Assembly (NCBI GenBank): GCA_034189325.1
Contig: JAXHUM010000004.1
Span: 1-64,000, forward strand
Direction: 5' to 3'
DNA: 64,000 nt
From: JAXHUM01 sp034189325
GTDB lineage: Bacteria; Desulfobacterota; DSM-4660; Desulfatiglandales; Desulfatiglandaceae
Part shown: positions 7,902 through 17,100 of the stretch, in pieces
Position numbering within the stretch: the stretch's first letter is position 1
Layout: each line of letters starts with the position of its first letter
Position numbers and translations under genes: made by a program
Notes under the pieces: model-generated
Database searches by the model: none
What the model was told of the DNA's origin: nothing
The model's input: the letters and a program-made list of their open reading frames with translations, nothing else

Positions 7902-9146
7902 ATGAGCGTTATTTTTGAAACACTTCAGAAGCTAAAGCGTGATGCAGGGGAGGGAGAGGGTGGCGCCTCAAAGCAGGAGAAGAGAGGGAATGTGTATTCC
8001 TTTCAAGGGATTCTTTTCTCATTCCCCGGCATTGTCGTGTCGGCCGCGATTGTCCTTGGAGCCGGCCTGGGCCTGAGCTACGGCGTCGAGTACTTTTCAT
8101 CTGGTCTACAGACAAACCCCGTAGCCTCCACTGTTTCGGAAAAGGATAAGCTTTCGGGAGGGGTGGCCTTCCTTCCCGATAAAGAGGTTCGTTCCCAAGC
8201 CATACCCCCCCCTCCGGAGCGAATTCCAGTGGAAGAGGCAGAGCCTGGAAGGCTTTATCTCCCATCAGCCACGAAAATCAACACCGGCCAATCAGAGCCT
8301 GACGCAGAGCTCCGGTACATCCCTCCTGAAGCGGCAAGAGAAAGAGGCGTCCTCTCCCATTCCACGAAGAGACTGTCCTCCACGGCCCCCGATGTGTCTG
8401 ATAATGGCGGACCCTCTCGTGACGAGGGGTATTCAAAAAGACGTCCCTCTTACTTCACGGAAGGATCGCGGGAGGGGCAATTGCCGGTAAGACCTCCAGA
8501 TCTCCCAAATAAGAGGTCGTCCATCCGAGGGACATTATCCCCTCAAGATGAAGAGCACACAAGTCCATCCGTTTTTGACTCGTACGATTACGACCACACA
8601 CAGGACAGGGCCCGGGGATTCAGCCGCCCGAAACAGGCCAGCGTTTTATCGGCGACCCTGATCACAAGAGATTCCGGTGGTCCGCGCCAGGCAGATTCAA
8701 CTTCTTCCGGAGCACTCGATACCACAGGTAAGTTGATCTCGGGAGAGGATGAAAGACGCAAAAAAATTCACTTGGCCAGGGTGAAAAAGAGTGCCCATAT
8801 CGCCCGTCTGGTGGCGGACATCCATAGGGCCATACATATGAAAGACAGCCTCCGCGTAGAGGCCCTCTTTAACGAGTTGATCAAAATCAAGGGAAAAGAA
8901 GACGATTATGTTACGAGACTCAAGGCCTTCTGGAGGCTCAAGCAGAGGGATTACGAATCTGCAAGCCTGCTTTTGGAATCACTGCTCCAAAAAAATGGAG
9001 ATGACCTTGAGGCGGGCATCAACATGGCCATTGTGGAAATCAAGACCAACAGGCTTGATCAGGCCCGAACACGACTTCAAAGATTAAGGTACGCCAATGG
9101 GGACAATACGCACATAGCCTCTCTTCTAAAGAAAATAGGACGGTGA
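7902..9146 (+). CDS. TPR protein with N-terminal membrane anchor, MshN-like
   Basis: I start at ATG 7902 because MSVIFETLQKL resembles the MshN start; an in-frame TTG at 7890 is possible. A membrane segment at about residues 40-60 (FSFPGIVVSAAIVLGAGLGL) is followed by about 230 residues rich in Pro, Ser and Arg, probably disordered. The C-terminal 120 residues are helical with TPR character (LKQRDYESASLLLESLLQKN). MshN-type proteins sit next to the ExeA-like ATPase in MSHA operons and are thought to help pilus assembly. No strong ribosome binding site is visible, so it may be translationally coupled to mshL. Confidence 0.7.
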   Translation: MSVIFETLQKLKRDAGEGEGGASKQEKRGNVYSFQGILFSFPGIVVSAAIVLGAGLGLSYGVEYFSSGLQTNPVASTVSEKDKLSGGVAFLPDKEVRSQAIPPPPERIPVEEAEPGRLYLPSATKINTGQSEPDAELRYIPPEAARERGVLSHSTKRLSSTAPDVSDNGGPSRDEGYSKRRPSYFTEGSREGQLPVRPPDLPNKRSSIRGTLSPQDEEHTSPSVFDSYDYDHTQDRARGFSRPKQASVLSATLITRDSGGPRQADSTSSGALDTTGKLISGEDERRKKIHLARVKKSAHIARLVADIHRAIHMKDSLRVEALFNELIKIKGKEDDYVTRLKAFWRLKQRDYESASLLLESLLQKNGDDLEAGINMAIVEIKTNRLDQARTRLQRLRYANGDNTHIASLLKKIGR

Positions 9147-9643
9147 TGACGGCTTCCGGAAGGACAACAAACCGCTTTGTTTCCATGGCTATCTACACCG
9201 GGTTTGGAATTTTGGTGATCTGGTCGGGTACAGCCCTCATCAACCATTCCGTGGATTCCAAGTTCTACAGGGACTTTCTTCTTAAATGGCACGTCGGACT
9301 TATGGCCTGCAATGGGGAATTCGAATCATGGCCCTATTTTTCAGGAGCCAACCACGTCCAATATATGGAGGAGGTCACCCTCTTGATGCGGCGAAAGGGG
9401 TTTCCACCACCGGACTCAAATACAGGGCGGCCTTACGTTTACAGAGTCAAGAGGATCGGAGTGGACAGGGAAGATATCTTCATCCTTTGCCTTCCTAAAA
9501 AATTGGTGCTCTATGGGATTTCGATGAGGACCTTTAAGCGGCTCGATACCTATATCGACGGAAGGCCTTCCGCCGAAACAGGGGCCTTTATCGGTCGGAA
9601 GGGCAAAGACGAACGCAACTACACAGGACAATGGACACTATAA
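9143..9643 (+). CDS. unrecognised bitopic membrane protein of the pilus operon
   Basis: Translation can begin at GTG 9143 or ATG 9146, overlapping the previous gene. There is one membrane segment near residues 13-34 (SMAIYTGFGILVIWSGTALI) and a C-terminal beta-rich part with YRVKRIGVDREDIFILCLPK. I do not recognise the family. Position between the TPR and ExeA-like genes, and overlaps on both sides, make a role in pilus assembly likely; MshF is a small membrane protein in other MSHA operons, but no similarity was established. Confidence 0.6.
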   Translation: MMTASGRTTNRFVSMAIYTGFGILVIWSGTALINHSVDSKFYRDFLLKWHVGLMACNGEFESWPYFSGANHVQYMEEVTLLMRRKGFPPPDSNTGRPYVYRVKRIGVDREDIFILCLPKKLVLYGISMRTFKRLDTYIDGRPSAETGAFIGRKGKDERNYTGQWTL

Positions 9644-11220
9644 AAATGAAAACAGCCCATGACGAACAGAAATACCTGGAGCACTTTGGGTTGCATTCGA
9701 ACCCCTTTCCCGTCGCGCCTGATGTGCAGAACTTCTTTTTTTCCGACAATATTGATCGTCTTATAACAGAACTCGTCCATGGAATCCTTACAAGAAAAGG
9801 ATTCATGGTCTTGACCGGTGAGATCGGTCTTGGGAAAACCACAACATGCCACAAGATTTTAAATATCCTCAACAAAAGAGGCGTGGAGACGTCGCTGGTC
9901 TTCCACACGGCCTATCAAGGCGCTGAACTGTTAAGAGAAATCAATCGGGACTTTGGCCGGGAATGTGACAGTACACGCTTTGGCGATCAGATGAAGTGTC
10001 TCAATGATTTCCTCCTGGAAGCGAATCAAAAGAACAAAAACTGCGCGATCATTATTGATGATGCGCAAAACCTCAATGCACAGAGTCTTGAGCTGATACG
10101 CATGATTTCAAATCTGGAGGCTGATCAGCACAAGTTGGTCCAGATCCTGCTCATAGGTCAGCCTGAACTGATGGAAAAGCTCAACTCCCCTGAACTCAGG
10201 CAATTGAAAAGCAGGCTTATCATCAGGGAACAGGCCCAAGAACTGAGGCGCGAGGAATTGAAGAACTACCTTCTCTTCAAATTGAACAAAGCAGGCAATC
10301 GAGGGAGAACCATTGTAAGCAACAGCGCCATCAGAAAGATTTATCAACTGACCAAGGGGAATTTCAGACGGGTCAATACATTGATGGACCGGTGCCTTTA
10401 TGCGGCCTTCTTATACAATACCACCGAAATCAACAAGAGAGTGGTCGCAGATGGGCAAAAAGACCTCTTTTCCCGACCCTTTCAATGGAAGAGGTCTTTT
10501 GCTTGGAGTTCCCTGGCTGCCGTCCTCCTGGTCGTGGTGACTGGTTTTGTTTATGACAATGTCTCTAATGCCTTGCGTACATCATACTCCTGGCCCCGAC
10601 TTCTGACCGGCCAATCAGCCCCTGTCACCCTGGACAATGAAGATCACAGGGCGATCGTCAGATTGTCCATAGAGGACTCTAAGAACAGGGAAATCGATTC
10701 TGTAGAAGAAGAGGAAAGAGGAGAGGGTAATCCCCCCAATAGTGACAGCCCCACGCCGGTTGTCGCCTTTCTTGATGCGTACGAGCTTTCGCAATACAAA
10801 CAGTCCTTTCTGAAGGCCCTGAAGGTTGGGAGATTTCAAGAGCTGACAAAAACCATATATGAACAGACAGGGTATTACCTGGTCCGCCTTGCGTCTCTTC
10901 CCGATTCCATCCAAACGAATTATGGGATACTAGCCTATCCGCTCGGGATTTCAGGAAAAGAGAACTATTTTGTTTTCTGGCGCCCCATGCTTCGGGTATT
11001 GAAGTTTTACTATGGGTATAGGGGAAAAGAAATCGAAACACTACAAGTGATGCTGGCCGAAGAGAACCTGTATTCAGATCGGCTTGACGGCATTGTGGGC
11101 AAGAGGCTTATGAGGGCCGTTGTCCTATTCCAAAAACAGATGGACCTTCCCGTCACAGGATTCCCCGATGAAAAGACCCTGTTTCTCCTAACTCAAACTA
11201 GAAGGGACAACGGATTATGA
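9631..11220 (+). CDS. mshM: ExeA/MshM-like AAA ATPase with peptidoglycan-binding domain
   Basis: The N-terminal AAA domain carries Walker A GEIGLGKT (63-70) and Walker B CAIIIDDAQNL (139-149). After it come a membrane segment near 290-308 and a periplasmic part ending in a PG_binding_1-type domain (about 470-525, LQVMLAEENLYSDRLDG). This is the layout of GspA/ExeA, which couples ATP use to passage of the secretin through peptidoglycan; MshM is the MSHA counterpart, usually without such a long periplasmic part. The start at 9631 overlaps the preceding gene by 13 nt; an in-frame ATG at 9646 is an alternative. Confidence 0.85.
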   Translation: MDTIKMKTAHDEQKYLEHFGLHSNPFPVAPDVQNFFFSDNIDRLITELVHGILTRKGFMVLTGEIGLGKTTTCHKILNILNKRGVETSLVFHTAYQGAELLREINRDFGRECDSTRFGDQMKCLNDFLLEANQKNKNCAIIIDDAQNLNAQSLELIRMISNLEADQHKLVQILLIGQPELMEKLNSPELRQLKSRLIIREQAQELRREELKNYLLFKLNKAGNRGRTIVSNSAIRKIYQLTKGNFRRVNTLMDRCLYAAFLYNTTEINKRVVADGQKDLFSRPFQWKRSFAWSSLAAVLLVVVTGFVYDNVSNALRTSYSWPRLLTGQSAPVTLDNEDHRAIVRLSIEDSKNREIDSVEEEERGEGNPPNSDSPTPVVAFLDAYELSQYKQSFLKALKVGRFQELTKTIYEQTGYYLVRLASLPDSIQTNYGILAYPLGISGKENYFVFWRPMLRVLKFYYGYRGKEIETLQVMLAEENLYSDRLDGIVGKRLMRAVVLFQKQMDLPVTGFPDEKTLFLLTQTRRDNGL

Positions 11221-12878
11221 CCTCTGAAAAACAGAGAAAGCCCCTGGGAGAAATGCTGAAAGAGAGGGGCCTGGTAAGAAATGAGCATATTGATTTTGCC
11301 ATCAAGGAGCAGAAAGTTACAAAAGAGAGAATCGGAGAGATCCTGGAGAGGCTCTGTTTTGTCACCGAGTACGATGTCATTGTCGCCCTCTCGGAACAGG
11401 AAGACATCCCCTATATTGATGTCGATGAAGTCCTGGTGCAAGAGAATGTCCTCAAGCTCTTCAACAAAAACTTCTGCCTCACCAATATCTTCCTTCCCCT
11501 CCAGATAGAGGACAAGACAATAAAGGTCGCCATGGCGTCTATTCCGGACGCAAAGCTGAACCAGATGATCACACGCCAGACCGGCCTGTCACCGGAGGTG
11601 TTTCTATGTGAAAAGAAGAAGATCGTCACCGCCATCAACAAATTCTATTACTTCGCGGAGAATCCCGTTGAGAGGCTGATCGAAAAGGAAGTCAATCTCC
11701 TCTCCCATGATGTGGAGATGGCACGGGGTATTGACAAACTCGTCGACCATATCCTCCATCTGGCGGTCAAGATGCGTGCCACGGATGTTCATCTTCGTCC
11801 CATGGATCTTTCAATGAACATCTCTTTTAGAATAGACGGCGTCATGACATCGGTCCTGTCCCTTCCCGTCAATATGAACAGGCTCATAAGCGGTCTTAAG
11901 ATGAAGGCGAAAATGGATATAGCCGAGCAGAGGCTCCCACAGGATGGACGCTTTTCAGAAATCATTTTGAATAATGGGTATGATTTCAGGGTCTCTACGG
12001 TTGTTTCCCCCCAGGGCGAGAATATGGTCATCAGGATCTTGCCCACGGAGAACGCCATCATGGGAATGGGACAGCTCGGCTTTCTGGATGAACATATCGC
12101 AATAGTCAAAAAGATGTTCAATGAACCCTTTGGGATTATCCTTTTGACCGGCCCGACAGGATCAGGCAAGTCAACGACCCTCTATGCCGGGATACGGAGC
12201 CTGAATCTCCTGGAGGAGAATGTTATTACAGTGGAAGATCCCATTGAATATGATATCCCGCTCCTCCGCCAGACCCAGGTGAACGAAAAGGCGGGCTATA
12301 CCTTTGCAAATGCAATCCGCTACTTCCTGAGGCATGATCCGGATGTTATTCTGGTAGGTGAGATCAGGGACTCCGAAACAGCCTCAACCGCTGTGACCGC
12401 TTCAAGCACCGGCCATTTGGTCCTATCGACCTTGCATACAAACAGCTCGGTAGGCGCCATTCCCCGGCTAAGAGATCTCGGGGTGAGATCCTTTTTGATC
12501 GCAGATTCCCTCATAGGGGTCGTGAGCCAGCGACTTGTTCGTAAGATATGTAATGCCTGCAAAGAAGCCTATATCCCGTCTGATAGCGAAAAAGCCTACC
12601 TGAAGGACTCCTCCCCCTATGAACTGTATAGAGGAAAGGGGTGTGCCGTCTGTAATGGTTCCGGCTATTTTGGAAGGACCTTGGTCTACGAGCTTTTGAC
12701 CGTGGACAAAGACCTGTCCCGGCTCATTGATCAGGAAGCGGAACTGGGAATGATTCTTGAAAAGGCCTCCCAGAATGGATTTGTGAATATGTTTGACGTG
12801 ACCGTCCAGAAGGTGAAAGAGGGCATTACAAGTGCGGAAGAAGCGATCCGTGTCTTGGGAAACATAAGGCAGGTGTGA
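11217..12878 (+). CDS. mshE: pilus assembly ATPase, GspE/PilB/MshE family
   Basis: This hexameric ATPase drives pilus extension from the cytoplasm. The N-terminal about 150 residues form an MshEN-like domain; in related MshE proteins this domain binds c-di-GMP. The ATPase core shows Walker A GPTGSGKSTT near residue 312, the Asp-box/Walker B region DPDVILVGEIRD near 373 and the tetracysteine zinc site (Cys445, Cys448, Cys476, Cys479). The start overlaps mshM by ATGA. A c-di-GMP link is plausible because a GGDEF gene lies elsewhere in the window, but this is inference. No PilT-type retraction ATPase is present here. Confidence 0.93.
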   Translation: MTSEKQRKPLGEMLKERGLVRNEHIDFAIKEQKVTKERIGEILERLCFVTEYDVIVALSEQEDIPYIDVDEVLVQENVLKLFNKNFCLTNIFLPLQIEDKTIKVAMASIPDAKLNQMITRQTGLSPEVFLCEKKKIVTAINKFYYFAENPVERLIEKEVNLLSHDVEMARGIDKLVDHILHLAVKMRATDVHLRPMDLSMNISFRIDGVMTSVLSLPVNMNRLISGLKMKAKMDIAEQRLPQDGRFSEIILNNGYDFRVSTVVSPQGENMVIRILPTENAIMGMGQLGFLDEHIAIVKKMFNEPFGIILLTGPTGSGKSTTLYAGIRSLNLLEENVITVEDPIEYDIPLLRQTQVNEKAGYTFANAIRYFLRHDPDVILVGEIRDSETASTAVTASSTGHLVLSTLHTNSSVGAIPRLRDLGVRSFLIADSLIGVVSQRLVRKICNACKEAYIPSDSEKAYLKDSSPYELYRGKGCAVCNGSGYFGRTLVYELLTVDKDLSRLIDQEAELGMILEKASQNGFVNMFDVTVQKVKEGITSAEEAIRVLGNIRQV

Positions 12879-12888
12879 GAGGGAGGCG

Positions 12889-14124
12889 GTGAATTTTTTC
12901 AGGTACAAGCTCATTGAAACCACGGGAGAGGTCTCTTCCGGGATCATTAAGCTCCCCTATCAAGAGGTGATGTCGGCCATCTCCCATTTGGAGCGCGAAG
13001 GGAGCACGACCATTTATGTAAGGAAGTTGGGTCGTCTTGCCTCCTTACTGGTCAAATTAGGGGCTTTCCGGTTTGGGAGAAAGCTCTCGAGGTCTTTCCA
13101 GGCCGAATTTCTCCATAATGTATCCTTGATGCTTCGCTCCGGGTTGACCTTGACCTCGGCCCTTGAAGAGGCGGCAAGCTCGAGCGATATGGCCGATTTT
13201 GAGGCGGATCTTGAAGATATGAAAATGGCCATCCAGAGCGGGGCAACCTTCTCGGAGGCAGCTGAAAAATACAGAGATATCTTTCCGGAGACGGTCATCC
13301 ATCTGATCCGATTGGGGGAAGAGACCGGAACCCTTGATCGCACCCTGATGGACGCCTCAGAGCATCTCAAAAGGTTGCAGGCGATCGTCAGTGACACGAA
13401 ACAGGCCCTCCTCTATCCGAGCTTCGTGTTTGTAGCCATGGGTGCCGGGTTCCTGTTCTGGTTCTATTTTGTCGTGCCCAAAATCGTCACCCTTTTTAGG
13501 GAAATGGATGTTGTCCTTCCTGCCCTGACCATCTTTCTCATTGGCGTATCGGAGTTCATACAGGGACATATTATCGTCATTGTTGCGGGGCTGATCCTCT
13601 GTACCGTCCTCATCACAGCTTCATACAAAAAGAGTGTCGGCTTCAGAAAGGCCATGCAGAAGCTCCAGCTCAAGGTCCCAGTTTTTCGATCCCTCTCCTC
13701 TGCCTCTTCTCTCGCCTTTATCACCGAGTACTTCAGCCTCCTGATCAATGTGGGCATCGATATCATACGATCTATGGAGATCTTAGAGGACTGCATCAAG
13801 AACGAAGTGTATCGTGAAAAGGTCGGCCAGGTGAAGTGGTGGCTGACAAAAGGTGAGGGGATCGCTGATGCCTTTGGAAAGGTCCCGATTTTCCCTCTGT
13901 TTGTTGTCCGGATGATCAACGCCGGAGAGCAGAGCGGCACGCTTCCGGAACAGCTTTCAACGATTGCAGAGGATTACAGAAACAAGCTGTCCATTCTTGT
14001 AGCCACACTCGGAAAGATGATCGAACCGATAGTCCTTGTAGTTGCAGGAGTCATGTTCGCCATTATTGTGGGAGGTCTTTTTCTGCCGATCTACGACCTG
14101 ATCTCCGTTGTCGGCGGGAGATAG
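12889..14124 (+). CDS. mshG: inner-membrane platform protein, GspF/PilC/MshG family
   Basis: MshG-type proteins form the inner-membrane platform that the ATPase acts on. Two GspF domains are visible: FLHNVSLMLRSGLTLTSALE near residue 70 and ITEYFSLLINVGIDIIRSME near 278. Membrane segments follow each, the last being IVLVVAGVMFAIIVGGLFLP. Length (411 residues) is normal. The start is a GTG preceded by a GA-rich tract. It is the last gene of the operon; 24 nt separate its stop from that of the convergent giant prepilin. Confidence 0.93.
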   Translation: MNFFRYKLIETTGEVSSGIIKLPYQEVMSAISHLEREGSTTIYVRKLGRLASLLVKLGAFRFGRKLSRSFQAEFLHNVSLMLRSGLTLTSALEEAASSSDMADFEADLEDMKMAIQSGATFSEAAEKYRDIFPETVIHLIRLGEETGTLDRTLMDASEHLKRLQAIVSDTKQALLYPSFVFVAMGAGFLFWFYFVVPKIVTLFREMDVVLPALTIFLIGVSEFIQGHIIVIVAGLILCTVLITASYKKSVGFRKAMQKLQLKVPVFRSLSSASSLAFITEYFSLLINVGIDIIRSMEILEDCIKNEVYREKVGQVKWWLTKGEGIADAFGKVPIFPLFVVRMINAGEQSGTLPEQLSTIAEDYRNKLSILVATLGKMIEPIVLVVAGVMFAIIVGGLFLPIYDLISVVGGR

Positions 14125-14148
14125 GAGAAATGTGAAACAATTTGTCTC

Positions 14149-17100
14149 TTAAGGACAAACATGGGTCTGGTTCATATCTTCGGCTATTTCACTGGAAGAC
14201 AGACCCCTGGCATAGATCTTCACCTCGTCAAGCAAACCATCGTACTTGTATCCTGATCCTGAATTCCACCCGCTGATATAGAAAGAAGAGCTCACACTCC
14301 TGTTGCAGAAAGATCCGTTAAGGAGGGCCATGGGCTGGAGCTGGCCGTCGATATACAACAGGTTTTCTTCAGGGGCATTATTGGTGAACACCCCGGCGAC
14401 ATGATGCCAGGAATGTGACAGGCTGCCGATGCCTGCTACACCGAAGACATCCGAACAGCCCGTGTTAAATCCTAGACTGTCTCCCAAAAGATAGAGGTCG
14501 TAGGTGCTACCCCATCCAACAGGCATTTCACCTGAGCCTCCGGCCCAGTTCATCCAGAAACAGACCGTGGTTTTGTCTCCGTCCTGTGGATTGGAAAAAG
14601 GGAGTCCCGTGATTTCAATGCTGCCGTCACTGTTTGAAAATTCTCCGCCGTTGCAGAGGTGTCCTCCGGAGTTTATCGCGGCATTCCCGGTTGGAGTGCC
14701 ATGGTAATCGTTGCCAGATGCGTCGAGCACGGACGGGGTGCCGAGGGTCCAGGAGGTCTCATCCATCCTGTATTCAGCCACTGGTCCTGTGTAACAATCC
14801 CCTTCACAGTTACGGCTCAGCCCGTAGAGTGTGTTGACGGCGGCCTGGGAAAGGACCTCCCCATAGACCAGGACCTCGTCAATCCATCCGTGGAAGATCT
14901 GTGCCACGGAAAAGCCTCCCCCAACCGAGTCCTGTTCCTGGCCGATCATAGCGCCCCCTGAAGCGAGCGTGATATTCTCGGTCGAAACATCAGCGTCCGT
15001 ATCAACAAGCGATGTACCGTCAAGATAGACAATCTCGGTTCCGTCCGAGAGGCTCCGTGTCCACACAATATGGTGCCATATCCCGTTGGCCGCGTTAAAG
15101 CCGATGTTGAATCGCCCTGTGGAAAGGCCGTTGACATAGGTGATAATAGTCCTTGCCTCCAGAGGATCTCCTGATGAGTCGAGGAATATGAGCATGCTAT
15201 TGGCATTACCGGCAGTGGCGCCTGAGAAGAGGGTGTTCAAATCGGATGAGAGAGAATCGATCCTGAACCAGAGAGAGAGTGAAAAACCGCCCAGATTGCT
15301 AAAGGCCTCATGCCCAAGAGTCACATACTGATTCGTGACGCCACCCAGGTTCAGCGCGGAAGAACGACAGATTCTTCCCGTTGACCGGTGGGCCTCATCC
15401 ATTGCACCCACATTATGACCCTCGCCATGGGCACCTGTAGCGCTGGAGTCGAGGACCTCTCCGGTGGTCCCATTCCACATACATTCATCCATGCGCCATT
15501 CTCCCACCAGACCGGCGTAATAAGGCTCATCGCCGCCGCTGCCGGAGATATCGATCTGATAGGAGGTCGGTGTGGTATAGGTATTGGAGGGACAGGAGGA
15601 ATCGATCGCTGCGAGAGTGAAATAGAAGGTCCCTGCAAGGGAGGCGCCTATCTTTCTCAAGGTCATGCTGGCCCCCCCTGTCGCAACGATCTCAAAACCT
15701 CCGGGGTTGTTCCCGCTGCCCCACTCCATCGACCAATCGATGTCGCCCAGATGATTCCCTGAGACGGTGAAGCCCTGTGACCATGTGGATGAATCACAGA
15801 GAAATGTTTGAGGAGCCGGACTAATACTGAGCCCGCCGTCCGTAACAATGATATCAAAACGCCTCACATCCACACTACCGTTGCTATCCGTCACCGTGAC
15901 GGTAACGGCGTTGCTATGAGTCCCTGGGCATGCATTGAGAGTGCCTGTCAGTTGCCCGCTGTTTGGATTTATGAAGAGCGACATCGTGGAGGTCGAAGAC
16001 CATTGGTAGGGAGTGGCCCCCCCGCTTGCGGCAATGACCTGGCTGTAGGGAGCGTTGACAGGGCCGCCGGCAATCGACTCTGTGGTAATGATCACCGCCT
16101 CTGACGGACAGTCTCCTGTCTCCGCCATGGCCGCCCTTATCTCGTTTTCAGCTAAGGCCCTGCTGTAAATCCTGACTTCGTCAATCAGACCATCCCAGTA
16201 TATGCCTCCCATGCGATCTTCATAGCCGATAGCAAGACTCGCCGGTGTTATGGAACCTGAGGGTGCGGTCATGGTTGTTTTTTCACCATCGACAAAGAGC
16301 TCTTTTGTGGTCCCTGTCTTTCGATAAGTGATATGTTGCCACTCACCCGGTTCAATGTCAGCGCCCATATTGGGGGTATAGGTCCCATCCCTAATTCCGA
16401 TGTAGGCATGATGGTTGTCCTTGCCGACGAAAAAGGTGGGGGACCCTCCTGAGGCTGTACCGAATATGGGTCGATAGCCGTCTGACGTGGAGCCTTCAAA
16501 CATGGCCCAGGCCATGAAGGTAGCGTCTTGCGGTATCGCGCTTCGAGATAAATCCAAATCCAGATAGCCCTCTGCAAAAACACCGGCCCGGCACACCTTT
16601 CCACCGGAAGGGGTCGTTTGTGTCGGTAGGGTAGGACCTACGGCCATACCGTGATGACCGTTTCCCGATGAATCGATCACCTCATTGGTGTCCCCTTGCC
16701 AGGGAAAGTTTTCCATCCGGTATTCGGCCAGGGGGCCGGTGTAACAGTCTCCGGGACAGGTATTACGTGGTAGATTGTAAAGGCCTTCGACTTCGCCCTG
16801 ATCAAGTTCCCGGCTGAAGACCATGACCTCGTCGATAAGACCGTTAAAACCATGACTGTTGTTCGGATAATAGCCGCCGATGGCAAAGGTCTCGGCGTCG
16901 TGGATGTTGTTGGTGGGATCATCGGTCCTGGTCTGTTTGAGAACAGAGTCCACGTACAATCTTCCCCCGTTTGTCGGGCTATAGGTGTAAACCGCATGAT
17001 GCCAGGCATTATCATCGTATCGTTCAATGGAATAGTCTATTTCACCGCCGCGGGCGCCTGTGGTCTCATCGCTGACCCAGGCCCTTAAAGAGCCGTCAGA

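Noticed and set aside
14141..14160. Short inverted repeat TTTGTC/GACAAA between mshG and the giant prepilin
   Set aside because: It overlaps the prepilin stop, has only 6-bp arms and no T-run, so I do not call a terminator.
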